DNA from: Delphinapterus leucas
Taxonomy: Eukaryota; Chordata; Mammalia; Artiodactyla; Monodontidae
Length of the DNA: 64,000 nt
Direction: 5' to 3'
Assembly (NCBI RefSeq): GCF_002288925.2
Contig: NW_022098076.1
Location: 74,725,873 to 74,789,872, forward strand
Below, one piece after another: positions 1 to 9,790 of this stretch (the first letter of the stretch is position 1; every line of letters starts with the position of its first letter). Under the pieces are notes generated by a model that saw nothing but the letters and a program-made list of their open reading frames with translations, made no database searches and was not told the DNA's origin. The position numbers and the translations under genes are program-made.

Positions 1-267
1 ATGTACTATCCCTGCCTCAGTAAGGGAGATAGCCTTCACCTCTAGCTTGGAGTCGGCGAGGCCACTACACAGCAACATTAGGTGATTAACCGGCATTCCT
101 AAGCGCCATGGGGCTGGGATGGGACCTTCCAGACTGCAAGTCATCAATGTGCTGCTTAGATAACCTGCCGCTTCCTGAAGTCCTTGGGGATCCACGTTCT
201 TTGTCCATCTGTACACCAATACACCAGCTGGTTAATTCACTCGTTTATCTATTCACACCTAGCCTCT

Positions 268-470
268 GGAGCCAGACTGCCTGACTTTGAACCCCAGATC
301 TAACAGCCCTGTGACCATGCACAAGTTACAGAGCCCCTCTGTGCCCCACCGCTCTCCTCTGTAAAGTGGAGATAATAATGGAATTTGCCTTCCAGGGTTG
401 TGGAGGATTAAATCAGACATATAAATGAAGACCATTCCTGGCATGTAGTAAGCATGATATAAGCGTTCAC
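268..470 (+). repeat. MIR SINE, 5' part, split by a CHR SINE
   Basis: Reads like the MIR consensus: a GGAGCCAGACTGCCTG head, then a TGTAAAGTGGAGATAATAATGG core, GTTGTGGAGGATTAAA, and the GGCATGTAGTAAGC tail. The tail is broken by a CHR SINE, and a few MIR-like bases (TTCACTATTAGTATTATT) resume after it. MIR is a tRNA-derived SINE active before the mammalian radiation, so this copy is old and inert. Confidence 0.75.
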
Positions 471-596
471 GGTTAGTTTTTATTTTGGCCGCGCCATTTG
501 GCTTGCGGGATCTTAGTTCCCCGACCAGGGATCGAACCCTCGCCCCCTGCCGTGGAAGCAAGGAGCCCTAACTACTGGACTGCTAGGGAAGTCCCG
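471..596 (-). mobile_element. Short CHR-type tRNA-Glu SINE with TSD
   Basis: Reverse complement of the short CHR SINE: TTGGCCGCGCC at the A-tail side, then GATCTTAGTTCCCCGACC, the B-box region GATCGAACCC, and the terminal CTAGGGAAGTCCC. A 9-bp duplication AGCGTTCAC lies on both sides (462-470 and 597-605), so this is a genuine retrotransposition into the tail of the older MIR. Confidence 0.9.
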
Positions 597-639
597 AGCG
601 TTCACTATTAGTATTATTTGCGAAGCATTTCTTGATGTT

Positions 640-775
640 GTGGATATTGTGTGCCAGGTGCTGTGTTTGGAACTTCTCCTACTGCCCTACAAGGTAGGCA
701 TTGCTGAGCCTGCTTTTCGTAGGAAGAAACTTAAGGTTTGACGAGTTTACGTGACTTGTTTGAGATGGGCCACTG
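640..775 (-). repeat. MIR fragment
   Basis: Contains the inverted MIR signature: a GTGCCAGGTGCTGTG start, then CCCTACAAGGTAGGCATT, then a degraded GAAGAAACTTAAGG core and a GTGACTTGTTTGAG segment. Heavily diverged; the ends are approximate. Confidence 0.5.
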
Positions 776-1515
776 TGCCCATGGGCTGCAGAGGACACGT
801 CAGCAGGGTCAAGAAGAGAGCCGGCTGGGAAGAGCGGGCAGGTCCCCTCCTGCCCCTGTCACTTAGCATCCATCTCACGTTGCCTCCCTGCTGCACTGTT
901 TGGTTCTTGCTCAGACCCGGACTCCCGCTGGTGTCTTGTCTTGAAACGTATAACCTGTCAACACATGAGAGTCATCTGCAGCGACTGGGGAGAAATATGA
1001 TTTAGGAGCCGGGGAGAGGAGTTCAGCGCGACCGGAAAGCTGCCACTTCACGGCTGATTTTGGAGCTGCCTCTCGGCCAGACCAAATGGGAAACGTCCTG
1101 CTTCGAAACAGTCAAGATGTTAATACTTAGATAAGTGAAGACACACATGTCTCAGCTAATATCCCAGGCGTATCGGACCGATTATGCTGCCCTGGAGTGC
1201 AATTTCCTCTCGGGTTTTATTTCTTTGGCCTGACATTGTGCAGATGGTGAGCTCTGCTTGCTGGAAGTTAAGTGTGGAAATGATCAAATAGAAATACGAG
1301 ACATTTGGATATCACTTGAGCTGCAACTTGACACTCCAGGTCTGATTGAAAATCCAGCAGGCCTCTTTTATGACCCTTTATCCCCGCTCCCCCTTTGCCC
1401 AGGAAGACGCCTGCTGAATTCTCCGGCTCACTCCACACCCCACTACTGTCAGCTCTGGCTCTGTTAGTTAGCGCCACTTCTCACCAAAGATGTCTGACCA
1501 AGTGAACCTCCCCGT
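776..1515. other. Unique sequence, no feature recognised
   Basis: About 740 bp with no repeat that I recognise. Short open frames occur on both strands, but none has a familiar motif or plausible splice-site framing. Confidence 0.5.
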
Positions 1516-1532
1516 TAAAGTCCCAGGACACA

Positions 1533-1657
1533 GGGAAATCCCTGGCGGTGCAGTGGTTAGGACTCCACGCTTCCACTGCAGGGTGCTCGGGTTTGATCCC
1601 TGGTCGGCAAACTAAGGTCCCGCATGCAGTGTGGCACTGCAAAAAAAAAAAAAAAAA
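1533..1657 (+). mobile_element. Short CHR-type SINE with TSD
   Basis: Begins GGGAAATCCCTGGCGGTGCAG, with a B-box-like GGTTTGATCCC and a 17-18 nt A tail. The flanking direct repeat AAAGTCCCAGGACACA (1517-1532) recurs as AAAGTCCCGGGACACA (1655-1670), with one mismatch. The downstream TSD runs straight into a CA repeat. Confidence 0.9.
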
Positions 1658-1662
1658 GTCCC

Positions 1663-1663
<1 letters not shown>

Positions 1664-1697
<34 letters not shown>
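1664..1697. repeat. (CA)n microsatellite
   Basis: About 15 CA units. The tract starts inside the 3' TSD of the preceding SINE, whose last bases ACACA seed it. Confidence 0.9.
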
Positions 1698-1699
<2 letters not shown>

Positions 1700-1939
1700 C
1701 TCCCAGTTGCTGCCCAAGTCTCCCCTTCCAGTTTTAATCGCTTCATTGAGGACTTCCTGCCGCTGAGCCTTCTTGAGTTTCTCTCTCACACTTCTCAAGG
1801 GAGAAAGCACCTTCCTCTGTCCTTTAAGCTCCAGATCCTTCTTCCTTCAGAGCCCAGTTTGCAAAGTACCTCCTCCTAATTTCTTTGGCTAGCCTTTTCC
1901 TTGTGCAAGTAGCCTGTACCTACTTTAAAGTCTACTCTC

Positions 1940-2067
1940 GGGACTTCCCTGGCGGTCCAGTGGTTAGGACTCCATGCTTCCACTGCAGGGGGCACGGGTT
2001 TAATCCCTGGTAGGGGAACTAAGATACTGCATGCCTCGTGGCTTGGCCAAAAAAAAAAATAAAAAAT
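1940..2067 (+). mobile_element. Short CHR-type SINE with TSD
   Basis: Begins GGGACTTCCCTGGCGGTCC, then CCACTGCAGGGGGCACGGG, and ends in an A-rich tail. The direct repeat AAAGTCTACTCTC (about 1927-1939) recurs as AAAGTCTATTCTC (2068-2080). Confidence 0.9.
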
Positions 2068-2100
2068 AAAGTCTATTCTCAACACAGAAACCCAGCTTTC

Positions 2101-2303
2101 TTTTCTTTTTCTTTTTTGCGGTACGCAGACACTGTTGTGGCCTCTCCCGTTGTGGAGCACAGGCTCCAGACGCGCAGGCTCAGCGGCCATGGCTCACGGG
2201 CCCAGCCGCTCCGTGGCAGGTGGGATCTTCCCAGACTGGGGCACGAACCCGTGTCCCTTGTATCGGCAGGCGGACTCTCAACCACTGCGCCACCAGGGAA
2301 GCC
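2101..2303 (-). mobile_element. Middle-form CHR SINE
   Basis: Inverted copy: a T-rich stretch, GCGGTACGCAG, the body CTCCCGTTGTGGAGCACAGG, and the tRNA-derived end CCACTGCGCCACCAGGGAAG. Imperfect flanking repeats (AAACCCAGCTTTCTT at the left, AAATCCCGCTCTCTT at the right) fit a decayed TSD. Confidence 0.9.
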
Positions 2304-2570
2304 TGGAAATCCCGCTCTCTTAAAAGTTTCAGATGCCTCTCCGTGACTCCTCCATCTCCATCTTCCCCACCCTGTAACCTGGAGCCCCCATTCCTTCTGT
2401 ACTTCCGGTAATTTCCATATCGACTGCAGATTCCAGGGCAATTTGGGTCTCTACAACAGCTGCTGCGGGGGCTGATTGAATTCCTGAAACCCTCTTCCCC
2501 ACTCCACTCTCTGACTAGACCAAATTTAGTTTAACCAAACTTCAACGCTACATTTTCGTCTCTTCCTTTT

Positions 2571-2770
2571 TTTTTTTTTTTTGCGGTACGCGGGCCACTC
2601 ACTGTTGTGGCCTCTCCCGTTGTGGAGCACAGGCTCCGGACGCGCAGGCTCAGCGGCCATGGCTCACGGGCCCAGCTGCTCCACGGCATGTGGGATCTTC
2701 CCGGACCGGGGCACGAACCCGTGTCCCCTGCATCGGCAGGCGGACTCTCAACCACTGCGCCACCAGGGAA
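2571..2770 (-). mobile_element. Middle-form CHR SINE with perfect 13-bp TSD
   Basis: Second inverted middle-form copy, only ~270 bp from the previous one and in the same orientation. The direct repeat GTCTCTTCCTTTT is exact at 2558-2570 and 2771-2783. Low divergence from the other copies in the window suggests a comparatively recent insertion. Confidence 0.93.
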
Positions 2771-2785
2771 GTCTCTTCCTTTTAA

Positions 2786-3320
2786 TGATTAATTTGCTTC
2801 GAAGAATTCAAGAACCCAGACACAGTGACTGCTGACCTAGTTACTGACCAATCCTAGTGGTGTTTCTCATGAGGGTCCACCCTCTGGGCTCTGGTCTATT
2901 TCAGGTGAGGATGTGAATTCCTTTGTGGCACCAGTTTTGCTTCTCAAGCAAGTAGAAATATTGGTCAGCCCCCTTGATCTCACCTCTCCTGGAGGTCTGG
3001 TGTATAAAGGTATATAAAGGAAAGATTATGATGTCTTTGCTTTGTTTTAGAGCTAGTGTTTTAATCTCTTTAAACTTCAGTTTTCATCCCATTGATTTCA
3101 AGCCCTGAGCTTGTCAAGGAAGACGCCCATCAGTGGCACTGTTGCTGCACAGCTGCAAAGCCTCAGCACTCAGCTGAGGATGCTGCGATGTGCTCAGGTT
3201 CCCTACAGCCAAGGGCAAGGCAAAGGCTTGCGGTGGTCGGTTCCCCTTCATGGGCACCACATGCTCCCTGCATTCTTGATCTGCCTCGTTCCTTTAAGGT
3301 ATTCCTGGGCCCCTGCTCCC
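2786..3320. other. Unique sequence, no feature recognised
   Basis: About 530 bp between a SINE and an LTR. I see no repeat consensus and no open frame with recognisable protein content. Confidence 0.5.
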
Positions 3321-3694
3321 TGTTTTAGTCTGCTTGGACTGCCTGGGTGGCTTAAAGAACAGAAATTTATTATCTTACAATTCTGGAGGCTGGTAGTCCA
3401 GGAACGAAGTGTTGACAGGTTTGGTTTTTTCTGAGGCCTTTCTCTTGGGCTTGTAGACGGCCATCTGCTCCCTGTGTCTTCAGATGGTTTTCCCTTTGTA
3501 CCTGTCTGTGGCCTAATCTCCTCTTCTTATCAGGCACCAGTCATATTGGATTAGGGCCCACCTTAATGATCTCATTTTAATTCAATTACTTCTTTAAAGA
3601 CCGCATCTCCAAATATAGCCACATTCTGAGGTACTAGGGGTTAGGACTTCCAACATATGAATTTGGGAGGTAGGACACAAGTCAACCTCCAACA
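3321..3694 (-). mobile_element. MLT1A-like MaLR LTR (solo)
   Basis: Matches the inverted MLT1A-type consensus: GTGGCTTAAAGAACAGAAATT, TTCTGGAGGCTGG, GGATTAGGGCCCACC and CATTCTGAGGTACTAGGGG. It starts TG and ends CA as an LTR should. The flanks CTCCC and CTTTC are only a weak 5-bp match. No internal viral genes are attached. Confidence 0.85.
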
Positions 3695-3759
3695 CTTTCC
3701 ACTTTTTAAATGCACGCTGCCCGGTTTTAGGGCATCCTGGACCTTCATTTAGGCTTCCG

Positions 3760-3890
3760 AGGAGATATGTCCTCCTTTGTAAAATGGGATTAGTAAGGAT
3801 ACTGATCTCTTGAAGTTGTTGTGAAGACGGCTATAAGGCTTAACATAGCGTGCGTTATAGTAGGTGCTTAGTAACCGTTAGAACCATTTA
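3760..3890 (+). repeat. MIR 3' fragment
   Basis: Shows the MIR core and tail: TTGTAAAATGGGATTAGTAAGG, GAAGTTGTTGTGAAGA and AGTAGGTGCTTAGTAACC. Confidence 0.65.
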
Positions 3891-4482
3891 AATAAATAAA
3901 GATGACGATGATGCTAACAGCACCAGTGTTATTAGCAGATGTCTTGGTCATAACTGTCCTTTTTTACAGCACCTGACGATCATATCACTTGTGTCATTTT
4001 CATTTTGCTCATTTCTTTCCAAAAGAGGCTTCCCCATGGCTGACCAGCACACCAAGATTCAGATCAAAGCTACTCCCCACCCCTGCTGTGAGGACTTGGA
4101 AGCAGTCTGGCAGGAGGGAGGCACTGGGCCTGCCCCACCTCTCCCATCTCCTTCTGGAGCTCCCTTAATCACAGCTCACTCAGGCATCTGCTTTTGACCT
4201 TGGCACCTTCCCTGCACAGTGCCAGGGGCCTGGAGGCCTGCCAGCTCTCCCAGTTTGCCAAGCTGACTCTCTTCCATCACACAAGTGACCTGGGAAATCC
4301 ATCTTCCTTCCAGCAGGGGATCAGTCTCCCTGGATTCATCACAGGAAAGGTGCTGCTCTGTGGACACGCAGCCCTGCCACTCTCCCTACACATGCACAAT
4401 GCTTGGCTTGCACTCCAAGGCCCTTCGGATAAAGGCTTTCTGCTCAAGACTTTCCTTCTGTCTACGTGCAGCCAAGTGTACA
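3891..4482. other. Unique sequence
   Basis: Nothing recognised. Short open frames on both strands, for example 4194-4556 (+), have no domain and run into the L1 stub downstream. Confidence 0.5.
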
Positions 4483-4499
4483 TCTCTGTCAACATTTTA

Positions 4500-4592
4500 T
4501 TTATTTATTTTTTAATTTTATTTTATTTATTTTTTTATACAGCAGGTTCTTATTAGTTATCCATTTTATACATATTAATGTATATATATAAA
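4500..4592 (-). mobile_element. 93-bp L1 3' stub with 17-bp TSD
   Basis: A T-rich stretch is followed by TACAGCAGGTTCTTATTAG, the reverse complement of a cetartiodactyl L1 3' end. The direct repeat TCTCTGTCAACATTTTA (4483-4499) recurs as TCCCTGTCAACATTTTA (4593-4609), with one mismatch, proving a severely 5'-truncated L1 insertion. Confidence 0.85.
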
Positions 4593-4724
4593 TCCCTGTC
4601 AACATTTTAAAAAATATTAAATTGTAAGGCTAATTTTGTTCTCTGTCCTGTGCATTACATGTGCATAAACATGCCCAGTGGAGACATTTTTACAGTTTAC
4701 AAAGCAGTTATGCATGAGCCCTTT

Positions 4725-5075
4725 CTCCCTCTCCTCCACCCTGTCTCAGGCTCCAGCGCGTTGGCATCTGCTATTTCCCCTCTGCCTGGAAGCACATCTT
4801 CTGCCTTGTCCCCTGGAGAACGCCTGTCCTAAGGCAGGCCTGGGCCAATGCCCTAGGAGATGCCTTGCTGACCTCCCTGGCAGAGATGATACCCCCTTCC
4901 TTGGTGGCTCCATTGTGCCTTTGGTGATCTCTTGCCCCTACTTACCACTCCGTAGCTGATTGTCTGTCTGTATAGCTTCCCTGGCTGAACTTGTTGCTCC
5001 TCGAGGGTAGGGATGATGATGCATTTAACTTTGCATCGCTGGTGCTCAGTACAGGGCCTGGCTGCAGATGAATGA
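4725..5075 (+). repeat. L2 LINE 3' end
   Basis: Follows the L2 3' consensus: CTATTTCCCCTCTGCCTGGAA, GCATAGCTTCC-type middle, CTTGTTGCTCCTCGAGGGTAGG, and a CTCAGTACAGGGCCTGGC-like tail ending AATGAA. Old and non-functional. Confidence 0.65.
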
Positions 5076-5740
5076 AGCCAGCGAGTAGGGCGCTGGGCCC
5101 CAGGCAGGCTGGGCAGTGCCTTTCATGGCGTCTTCCGTTTGGCCTCACCTCTTTGTCCTGTTTTTAGCCTAATTCCTTTCAAGGCTCTGGCATGGGACTC
5201 TGAGCTCATTTTCATGATTGCTTTAAATATTTGGAACTGTTGGCATGCCAACACGGGGACCCACGCTAAGGAGGGAGAAGAATTCTCTAGCTTTCTGGGT
5301 TCTGCCCAAACTCAAGGAATGTGCCAGAGGCAGGGGAGGTTCTGAGAAATTGCCAGGTTGGGTCGAACTAAACCGCTTTCTTACCTGGCTTAGGGAGCCA
5401 GGAATTTTGGCAGGAGTCAAGAAAGTGAAAGGACACAGAAGCTTGGGGCGGGGGGTGGGCAGTGGGTGAGGATGGCTTCTCCTCCAGGAAACCCAGGAGG
5501 AGCCCTAGATAGAAGCCAAAGGGCAGCAGCGACACCGATCTGGAGATGCAGTGTCTACACCCGAAAATGGTGAGCACCCTGGACCAAATTCCGGGACACA
5601 GACGGTCCCGGGAGCCAATGCTGAAAATCAGATGGACAGAAGGAGACTCTGGAAGTCTTGCCGTGGAAGAACATGGAAGCCACAAAAATAAGCTCGTGAG
5701 CATCTGGCATAAGGAGGAGCCTGCGAGTCGCTCCGTGCAG
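5076..5740. other. Unique sequence
   Basis: No recognised repeat. A 180-codon minus-strand open frame (5368-5910) crosses this stretch and the adjacent MIR. It shows no domain, so I do not call it a gene. Confidence 0.5.
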
Positions 5741-5744
5741 CTCC

Positions 5745-5880
5745 CACCACTTCGCGGATCAGGAAACGGAAGCTGAGAGAGAAATGGGGTGACCAAGGCC
5801 ACACAGTTCATGGCGGTAGCACCAGGACTGGAACCTAGATCTCCTTCTCCGCTTTCCAAGGCTTCTACCTCCTCAAGGGC
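5745..5880 (-). repeat. MIR fragment
   Basis: Inverted MIR core: AGGAAACGGAAGCTGAGAGAG, then GACCAAGGCCACACAG, ACTGGAACCTAGATCTCC and TTCCAAGGCTTCTACC. Confidence 0.7.
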
Positions 5881-5939
5881 TGGAGAGGAGCTAGAATGAG
5901 CTTTCCCCAACAGTTGTTATAAATAGACTAGAAAGCCTA

Positions 5940-6185
5940 GCTGCTGCTTGTTGAGTTCTAGCTATATGCCAGGTACAAACCAGTGCTAAGCGGTTTACAT
6001 GTTTCATCTTATCTAAGAGCAGCCTTATGAAGCAGACATTCACAGCCTCATTTTAAAAATGGGGAAACTGAAGTTCAGAGGCTAAGTGATTTGCTTAGAT
6101 CAACAAGTTACTGAGCATTGAGGTCCATATTCTAACTCAGAGACCGCCTGATTCTGGAGCCTATGCTTTGAACAGCTACTTTCTA
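5940..6185 (-). repeat. MIR, nearly full length
   Basis: Runs through most of the inverted MIR consensus: TTGTTGAGTTCTAGCTATATG, CAGTGCTAAGCGGTTTACATG, GGGGAAACTGAAGTTCAGAGG and GATTCTGGAGCCTATGC. Confidence 0.8.
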
Positions 6186-6361
6186 AAACCTTCCTGTCTG
6201 GCCTTTACAGATCTCAGGATACTGGTTCAAAAGCAAGACAGCCTAGAGCTTCTAGATGGAAATGCAACATTCCAGCCCTCTGACAGTGAGATTTGAGGCA
6301 CACAGACCTGGGCATCTGAAGTAAGCAGGACATTTTTCTTCCTTAAAGACTCTCCAGTCCA

Positions 6362-6481
6362 GGGACTTCCCTGGTACTCCAGTGGTTAAGACTCCGTACT
6401 TCCACTGCAGGGGGCGGTGTTCAATCCCTGATCGAGGAACTAAGATCCTGCATGATGTGCGGCGCAGACAAAAAAAAAAAA
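6362..6481 (+). mobile_element. Short CHR-type SINE with perfect 17-bp TSD
   Basis: Begins GGGACTTCCCTGGTACTCC and ends in an A tail after GCGGCGCAGAC. The direct repeat AAAGACTCTCCAGTCCA is exact at 6345-6361 and 6482-6498. Confidence 0.93.
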
Positions 6482-6699
6482 AAAGACTCTCCAGTCCAAA
6501 AAAGGCCTGTGGTTATGGGAGTGGAGATGGACAGATGGCCCGTGGTGGGGTTGCTGATACAACAGTGGGTCACAAGGTGAGGCAGCCCAAGCGAGTGGCC
6601 AAGAGGAAGGAGACAGATTCCTGACTCCCTGAGTTGGCTGCTGGCTGTAGAGTTCTGTTGCCTAAGAGAGTAGATTCATAAAGAAGGAAGACAGCCCCT

Positions 6700-6950
6700 T
6701 AAAATTCATACACTTTATTTACATTTATAGAACAACTTTAAGCTCACAAAGTGCCGTCTTACATATTCTCCTTGGATTCTTACAACAGGAAGACAGCGTT
6801 ACTCTTCCTACTTTACCAATGAGCACACTGACCCAAAGAAGTTAAGTGACTTGTTCTAAGTCAGCCAGCTAGCTGCCCATTTTGCCAGGACCCGAACGCA
6901 GGTCTCTTGAGCCTTACGTGGAAGTCCTTCATCTTGACACCACTTCCAGT
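6700..6950 (-). repeat. MIR
   Basis: Inverted MIR with CACAAAGTGCCGTCTTACAT, TACCAATGAGCACACTGACC, AGAAGTTAAGTGACTTGTTC and GACCCGAACGCAGGTCTC. Confidence 0.7.
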
Positions 6951-7900
6951 GGACAGAGGAGACAGTAGAGATGCTGCTAGGAGCATCATCGTTGTCTCAG
7001 GGTGATGACCCCTCTCCCAGGTCTAGGCTTGCCCTGATTGGGCTCCTTATTCCCTTTGCCATTAGTTGGTTCAAGAAAGGCCGTGTGACACAATTCCAGC
7101 TAATGAGGCAGGAACAGGGGGCTACTGGGCAGCCTGTGGGAAAGCTTCTTGCACTCCTAATGGCCACGGGAAAGGGCAGTCTCTCTGTTCCCCTGGTTGT
7201 CGCTGTGCCTGGAACGTGATGACTGGGACTGCTACAGCCAACTTGCTGCTTGGAAGAAACCAGCACGTGGAAGAGGATGAGCAGAGAGACAAGAGAGTCT
7301 GGATCCTTGATGACATCATTCAACCAACACTGAGGCCTCCCCTCCTCAGGCTGCACATCCTAGACATCAGACTTCAGACATGGCATAGTCCAGGGGAAAA
7401 AAGGTCAGAAAACCTTGTGTCTCCTTCTTAAGAGTTAGGATAATGTCTCCAGAAGATCCCCAGCAAATGCCCTCATGACTTTTTGGCCAGCACTGGATCC
7501 CATGGTTACCCCAAAGCAGGCAAGAAGCATAGGACTGGGACATTAGTGGTGAGCGAGACCTACAGGTATGAGAAAGCTGAGGGCGTGGAGTGGCTGACCC
7601 CTCCGAGACAAGGATGTGGTGAAAAAGAAGGACGCTGCTGAGGTCTGGACCTGAGGAAATGTTCAGCATTACCTGGTCCCAGGGACAGGGGTGTAACAAA
7701 AGGCATGGAAGAAAGACCAGAGGCGTAAGAGGAGAGCCCAGGAAAAAAGAGAGAGAACCAGGGGATTGGGGTTTAAGGCCTTAAAGTTATAAAATTGCTA
7801 ATGCAGAAATTCTTCGCCAAAGAATATAACCCAAAAGAGATACTAATTAAAGCTTACTGAGTACTTCCTCAACCGACAACACAGCGTCAAGGATGGCATC
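6951..7900. other. Unique sequence
   Basis: About 950 bp with no recognised repeat. Overlapping open frames of up to ~120 codons on both strands lack domains, and most begin at poorly placed ATGs. Confidence 0.5.
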
Positions 7901-7904
7901 GTTT

Positions 7905-8055
7905 TTCTTTTAACTTTTCTTTTATGTTGGAGTTGAGTTGATTAACAATGCTGTGTGAGTCTCAGGTGCGCAGCAAAGGGATTCACCTATACGAATACGC
8001 GCATCTATTCTTTTCCAAATTCTTCTCCCATGTAGATTATTTCAGAGTACTGAGC
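7905..8055 (-). mobile_element. L1 3'-end remnant
   Basis: Diverged match to the inverted cetartiodactyl L1 3' UTR: GAGTTGATTAACAATGCTGTG, TCTCAGGTGCGCAGCAAAG, and TCTTTTCCAAATTCTTCTCCC. It stops abruptly against a MIR. Confidence 0.65.
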
Positions 8056-8069
8056 AGAGTACCCTATGC

Positions 8070-8305
8070 TAAGGATAGCATTTTTTTAAGCACTACATTT
8101 ATTAATTTACTTAATCCTCAGGACAGTCTTATAAGGTCAGTACTATTCATTCTTTTTACGAGTAAATTTTCGTTTTACAAATAAAGAAAAAGAGGCCCAG
8201 AGAGGTCCTGTCATCTGAGCAAGGTCCAACGACTGAGGGAATTGAGATTCGGAGAGAACAGTTGCAAGGCCCTTCTTAACCACTAGGCCACTCTGCCTCT
8301 TGAAA
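8070..8305 (-). repeat. MIR
   Basis: Inverted MIR: TTAATCCTCAGGACAGTCTT, a TTACAAATAAAGAAAAAGAGG core, GCCCAGAGAGGTCCTG, and the end TTCTTAACCACTAGGCCACTC. Confidence 0.75.
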
Positions 8306-8324
8306 TGATTAGAAATGAGCACAA

Positions 8325-8575
8325 GGCTGCGCCCTGGGGGTGCTCATTTTAGCGTTATAATAACAGGAAACAATCTAAATGCTTAACAGCTGGAGGTTGG
8401 CTAAATAGAGTCTGACTTCCAAATGAGAGCATGTGATATAGATGTTAAAAATCATGTCGTAGAAGAATACTCAATGACATGGGAAAATGTTGAGGATACG
8501 TTTTTAAGTGAAAAAAGCTGTTTTCAAAACAGTATGATCCCAAATATGAAAAAGGAAAGATACTTGTTATTATTC
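8325..8575 (+). repeat. Ancient L1-like (L1M) fragment
   Basis: Resembles an old L1 3' region: AACAGGAAACAATCTAAATG, AAAATCATGTCGTAGAAGAAT, GACATGGGAAAATGTTGAGG, and AAAACAGTATGATCCCAAAT. The same family recurs at 23160-23745. Confidence 0.55.
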
Positions 8576-9457
8576 ACATGTGTGTACTTTGGCAGACAGA
8601 TCTGGCTTCCGTACTGGATTGCCTGTGGCCTATGCCACCACCAGGTACCCTCTTTCATCCTCACCCTGCCTAGCCTGAGAGCCCATCCTCACATCCCAGT
8701 CAGTTTGGGGCGGTCATCCTTGTGCCTCTGGATTGATGTACTGCCTATTTGAACAAAGATAAGCAGGATGTGTGTGGAGTTCCATGCGCAAATTGTCATT
8801 GCTTCCACTCAGGTCATTCCAGGAACCTTATTTCTCGATAAGGCGAGACTCTTAGAGAGTGTTAACGAATGGAAAGAGCTTTGGGAAAATTGGGTAGCAC
8901 TTGTAGGAAGAATATTTCAGAGACATGGTGCCACTTAAGAATAGGTGTGGAGGAGATGCTGGGTCCCTCCATTGCAGGGATTCTGGAAAGTGCGTAAAAG
9001 GAAGGTATCCCGCTCGTTGGACCATGGAAGTAGGGCAGGCCCCTATCCCTGGGGTCACTAGCTTTACACTGCAGGCAGCTGAGCCCCAAGGCGATTCAGA
9101 AGCCCCACTCAGAATCCTCTGGGTTTCCTGTCCTATGCTTCGCCCCAGCTCTATACCCATGTTCAGGCAAAGCCCAGAACTGACTGCTTAGAAAAATCTT
9201 TAATTGAGGTTCCTCCTACAGTGCTTATTTCTGTCTCAATAAGGCCTTGGTGTGCCATGGGTAGCTAAATATATTGGCTGTTTCCTTTCCAATGCCAACC
9301 TAGTTTTTTAAATGTTCCCAAGTACATCTGCCCAGCTTTTCCCTTAGAGAGAATTTACAGCATTTGCCCTCTGTAACCCAGAAGAAAAAAACCCCAAAAC
9401 TGTGGAGGAGGTTAACTTGCTTAGGGAAGAGAAACCAAGAGATTATGTCTGTGCAGA
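8576..9457. other. Unique sequence
   Basis: No repeat or gene recognised across ~880 bp. Confidence 0.5.
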
Positions 9458-9523
9458 AGTTCCTTCCCTCCTTCCTTCCCTCCTTCCTTCCTTCCTTCCT
9501 TCCTTCCTTCCTTCCTTCCTTCC
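9458..9523. repeat. (TTCC)n microsatellite
   Basis: About 16 tetranucleotide units, with two CCTCC interruptions at the left end and a pure run from about 9483. Translation of the tract explains the KEGR-repeat (minus) and SFLP-repeat (plus) open frames. Confidence 0.95.
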
Positions 9524-9529
9524 ACCATC

Positions 9530-9790
9530 TATTGAGCTTCTCCTGAGTTACTGGCACTGTCCCTAACGTGGAGACTATACAGATTTGTGGAATTAGACCT
9601 GGTCCCTGCCCTCAAGGTGTTCATAGCCTAAATCTACCAACAGTACGGAGTGTTAGTGATGGAGGATGCACAAAACAGAGCTGAGGGGAAGGTCTGCAGT
9701 GCCCCAGAGGGAGGGTACATAGGGGACATTTTCCTAAATAGCATCTCTACCTGTCCGAGAAGTGCTTAGGAGTTGAGGGAATGGGGAGAG
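9530..9790 (+). repeat. Ancient mammalian repeat, family unsure
   Basis: Begins CTATTGAGCTTCTCCTGAG, followed by TGGTCCCTGCCCTCAAGGTG and TTCATAGCCTAAATC. It fits the widespread mammalian repeat that starts 'TATTGAGCACC...GTGCCAGG...CCCTGCCCTCAAGGAGC'. I know the consensus but not its class with certainty. Confidence 0.45.

Noticed and set aside
5368..5910. 180-codon minus-strand frame
   Set aside because: Its N-terminal part is translated MIR, and no domain is present in the rest.
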